DNA from: Candidatus Omnitrophota bacterium
GTDB taxonomy: Bacteria; Omnitrophota; Gorgyraeia; B26-G9
DNA: 8,913 nucleotides
Direction: 5' to 3'
NCBI GenBank assembly: GCA_028718845.1
Contig: JAQULA010000057.1
Span: 1-8,913 of the forward strand
Shown: positions 7,086 to 8,913 of the stretch, in pieces
Layout: every line of letters begins with the position of its first letter
Position numbering within the stretch: position 1 is the stretch's first letter
Notes under the pieces: generated by a model
Told to the model about the DNA's origin: nothing
Databases searched by the model: none
What the model saw: the letters and a program-made list of their open reading frames with translations, nothing else
Made by a program: the position numbers and the translations under genes

Positions 7086-8576
7086 TTATTGTTCTTTTTC
7101 TTTCGTTTCCGGCCCCGCTGGCGCGGTTGTTTCCTCGGCTTTTTTCTCTGCTTCCGGCTTCAGTTGCGGAAAGAGAATAACATCCTTGATTGACGACTGA
7201 TTGGCGAACAGCATTACCAACCGGTCAATACCGATACCCAGCCCCCCTGCCGGCGGCATGCCGTATTCAAGCGCTTCCACGAAATCTTCATCGATCGTAG
7301 TGTTCCCCTCGTCATTGGCCTGCTGCAAAAACCGCTCGCGCTGTTCACGCGGGTCGTTCAATTCGGAATAGGCATTGGCAATTTCCATCCCGCCCATAAA
7401 CAGTTCAAAGCGTTCGCTTAACAACGGATTGTCTTTTTTCTTCTTGGCCAAAGGACACAGTTCCGTATAGATATCGGTGATGAACACCGGATGGTCCGCT
7501 TTGATATCGATACAATCGCTGATAAGATTAAGAATGAACGTGCGGCTTATTTTCCCGTCTTTTAACTCCACTTTGATGTTTTTCTTCTTAAGCTTTTCCA
7601 GCCAGACCAGTTCCGAATCATCCGGATTGATATCAAAACCTTCTTTCATCAGCCCGGCGAACGATACCTCTTCCCAGGTATTCAAATCGATTTTTTGGTC
7701 GCGATAAGTCAGTTCACGCTTCCCAACCACCGTATCCGCGATATTCAAAACAATCCCCTTGACCAGGTCCATCATATCTTTGTAATCCGCGTACGCCGTA
7801 TATACCTCCAGCATAGTAAACTCGGGATTGTGCCGGGTAGAGATGCCTTCATTGCGAAAACTACGGTTGATTTCATACACGCGTTCAAGATTACCGACAA
7901 GTAATTTTTTCAGATACAACTCCGGAGCGATACGTAAAAACAAATCGAGCCCCAGGGCATCCAAATGAGTCTGGAACGGTTTTCCCGCCGCGCCGCCGGC
8001 AAGCGGATGCATCATCGGTGTTTCCACCTCCAGATAATCCTTTTCGTCGAGAAACGCGCGGATGCCCTTGACAATCTTACTTCTAAGTACAAATACATCG
8101 CGGACTTCATCATTGGCGATCAGGTCCAGATAGCGTTTTCGGTACCGGACTTCGACATCTTTCAGCCCATGCCATTTTTCCGGTAACGGCCGCAGCCCTT
8201 TGGCCAAAAGCTGAATAGATTTGACCAGGACGGTCGGTTCCTGCGTATGGGTCATAAACAACTCCCCGCTTAAGCCCACAATATCTCCCATGTCAAGCTT
8301 CTTCGCGAAAGCAAAATTTTCCTCTCCGACAACATCCTGTTTTATATAAAATTGCACCCGCCCGGTGGTATCTTTGATATCGCCGAACATACTCTTGCCG
8401 TGCGCACGCAGGGCCATGATCCGGCCGGCAGAACAGACTGTTTCCTTTTCCCGGAAATTATTCCGAATCCATGCCGCTGAATGCGTTTTGGGGAAACGCG
8501 ATACATAAACAGAAATTTTATCCCGGGTAAGTTCTTCCAGTTTTTTAATCCGTTGCTCCATTATCTCATCAATCAT
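7086..8576 (-). CDS. lysS: Lysyl-tRNA synthetase, class II
   Basis: Charges tRNA-Lys with lysine in the cytoplasm. The product is 496 residues. An N-terminal helix leads into an anticodon-binding OB-fold (about 44-125, with GRIMALRAHGKSMFGDI typical). The class II core follows: motif 1 around 168-190 (ending YLEVETPMM), substrate-binding LRIAPELYLKKLLVGNLERVYEI (214-236), motif 2 FRNEGISTRHNPEFTMLE (240-257) and motif 3 GLGIGIDRLVMLF (445-457). In the AGGAAGKPF stretch (193-201) Gly-Lys replaces the more usual Ala-Arg before Pro-Phe. Beyond ILFPQLKPE the last 20 or so residues are a charged, Ala/Pro/Glu-rich tail that is probably disordered. The first ATG is chosen because an AGAGGT site lies 7 nt upstream; an internal Met at residue 6 is the alternative. 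The gene is first in the leftward run and sits just behind a strong promoter. Confidence 0.97.
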   Translation of the reverse strand: MIDEIMEQRIKKLEELTRDKISVYVSRFPKTHSAAWIRNNFREKETVCSAGRIMALRAHGKSMFGDIKDTTGRVQFYIKQDVVGEENFAFAKKLDMGDIVGLSGELFMTHTQEPTVLVKSIQLLAKGLRPLPEKWHGLKDVEVRYRKRYLDLIANDEVRDVFVLRSKIVKGIRAFLDEKDYLEVETPMMHPLAGGAAGKPFQTHLDALGLDLFLRIAPELYLKKLLVGNLERVYEINRSFRNEGISTRHNPEFTMLEVYTAYADYKDMMDLVKGIVLNIADTVVGKRELTYRDQKIDLNTWEEVSFAGLMKEGFDINPDDSELVWLEKLKKKNIKVELKDGKISRTFILNLISDCIDIKADHPVFITDIYTELCPLAKKKKDNPLLSERFELFMGGMEIANAYSELNDPREQRERFLQQANDEGNTTIDEDFVEALEYGMPPAGGLGIGIDRLVMLFANQSSIKDVILFPQLKPEAEKKAEETTAPAGPETKEKEQ

Positions 8577-8583
8577 ACTCCCG

Positions 8584-8589
8584 ACCTCT
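8584..8589 (-). promoter_or_regulatory. Ribosome binding site of lysS
   Basis: The minus strand reads AGAGGT, 7 nt before the ATG at 8574-8576. This supports the first Met rather than the in-frame Met five codons later. Confidence 0.75.
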
Positions 8590-8629
8590 TTCTTTCAACA
8601 ACCTCTACCACTCTGCGCATAATGAGTTG

Positions 8630-8658
8630 ATTATATATCGGAACCCCCATGATGTCAA
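8630..8658 (-). promoter_or_regulatory. Consensus sigma-70-type promoter driving lysS and probably the downstream cluster
   Basis: On the minus strand the -35 hexamer TTGACA (plus-strand positions 8653-8658) is followed by exactly 17 bp and the -10 hexamer TATAAT (8630-8635). Both hexamers match the housekeeping sigma consensus at all 12 positions, with the ideal spacer. Transcription should begin near 8622-8624, giving a leader of about 47 nt before the lysS ATG. The leader is too short for a T-box, and no riboswitch is evident. No repeat resembling a repressor operator is obvious around the hexamers. Confidence 0.9.
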
Positions 8659-8817
8659 GAAAAAGCTAAGCAACTTATCACTTTTGTTTATAGGGTGTTG
8701 CGATTAATTTTCTCATTGGGAATTTGCGAAAACCTCAAATATATGATATGTTAATGATATATAGAATTTTTTTATTTTTGGACTTATACTTAATTCTTTA
8801 TAAAAGATTGGTTAAAT
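8659..8817. other. AT-rich divergent intergenic region
   Basis: Between the lysS promoter and the rightward start at 8818 the DNA becomes strongly AT-rich, with runs such as the T tract near 8767-8779, unlike the mixed composition of the genes to the left. A heptamer ATGATAT occurs twice 11 bp apart (8743-8749 and 8754-8760), about one helical turn. No gene, tRNA or clear terminator is visible. Confidence 0.6.
8724..8752 (+). promoter_or_regulatory. Weak candidate promoter for the divergent rightward gene
   Basis: TTGCGA (8724-8729), 17 bp, then TATGTT (8747-8752): four of six matches to each sigma-70 hexamer with the ideal spacer. In such AT-rich DNA, matches of this quality occur by chance. 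A second candidate, TTGGAC (8778-8783) with TATAAA (8799-8804), has a short 15-bp spacer and would leave almost no leader. Confidence 0.2.
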
Positions 8818-8913
8818 ATGCATAAAGCTGGAAACTACCCCATTATTAATGATATCCACGGAAAGTTATTACTCGATGGCAGAGTTGATCTTACGCAAAT
8901 AAATATAAAAAAA
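8818..8913 (+). CDS. N-terminal fragment of an unidentified divergent gene
   Basis: An ATG at 8818-8820 opens a frame of 32 codons without a stop to the right edge. It begins MHKAGNYPIINDIHGKLLLD and continues as a soluble-looking mixture of charged and aliphatic residues. No signal peptide or membrane segment is visible in this part. There is no clear Shine-Dalgarno sequence upstream (AAAAGATTGG is the closest), unlike the leftward genes. Codon use is richer in A and T than in the leftward genes. I do not recognise the family. It is the only rightward candidate in the window placed in otherwise empty DNA. The start may differ, and a chance frame cannot be ruled out. Confidence 0.5.
   Translation, partial: MHKAGNYPIINDIHGKLLLDGRVDLTQINIKK

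Noticed and set aside
8577..8630. lysS leader considered as a T-box or lysine riboswitch
   Set aside because: A leader of about 47 nt is far too short for either element and has no T-box core sequence.

Overview
The window holds a nearly unbroken run of leftward (minus-strand) genes. In transcription order, from high to low coordinates, they are lysS (class II lysyl-tRNA synthetase), a LolC/LolE-family lipoprotein-export permease, lolD (its ATPase), an IlvE-type class IV aminotransferase, mcsA, mcsB and clpC. The first 18 codons of a further leftward gene run off the left edge. At the right end the composition becomes AT-rich, and a divergent rightward gene begins and is cut by the edge.

Organism: this looks like a bacterial chromosome of roughly balanced base composition (judged by eye) with strong AAGGAGG-type ribosome binding sites. 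LolCD-type genes point to an outer membrane, that is, a Gram-negative-type (diderm) cell. mcsA-mcsB-clpC is best known from Firmicutes, where it normally follows the repressor gene ctsR, but it also occurs in scattered diderm phyla. The combination suggests an uncultured diderm lineage; something near the PVC group, such as Omnitrophota, is my guess by analogy and has not been tested. No mobile element, CRISPR array, tRNA or rRNA is visible.

Layout and regulation: lysS is preceded by a sigma-70-type promoter with both hexamers matching consensus (TTGACA, 17 bp, TATAAT), about 50 bp upstream of a good ribosome binding site. A GC-rich hairpin with a T-rich tail after lysS could be a partial or full terminator, so the downstream genes may be read through or may have a weaker promoter of their own. 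From the permease gene onward the genes are tightly packed (a TAATG overlap, then gaps of 48, 37, 70, 21 and 37 nt) with no convincing terminator between them.

How the genes work together: the LolC/E-type permease and LolD should form the inner-membrane complex that releases lipoproteins for the outer membrane. McsA (zinc-finger activator), McsB (protein-arginine kinase) and ClpC (unfoldase with a ClpP-docking loop) form a complete-looking phospho-arginine degradation pathway. The catalytic residues of McsB, its RDxxRA phospho-arginine sensor, and the phospho-arginine-binding glutamates of the ClpC N-domain are all present. LysS and the aminotransferase are housekeeping enzymes with no obvious mechanistic link to the others. 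I see no wholly new system. The most notable points are the CtsR-less arginine-kinase operon beside lipoprotein export, the consensus promoter, and the composition change at the right edge.
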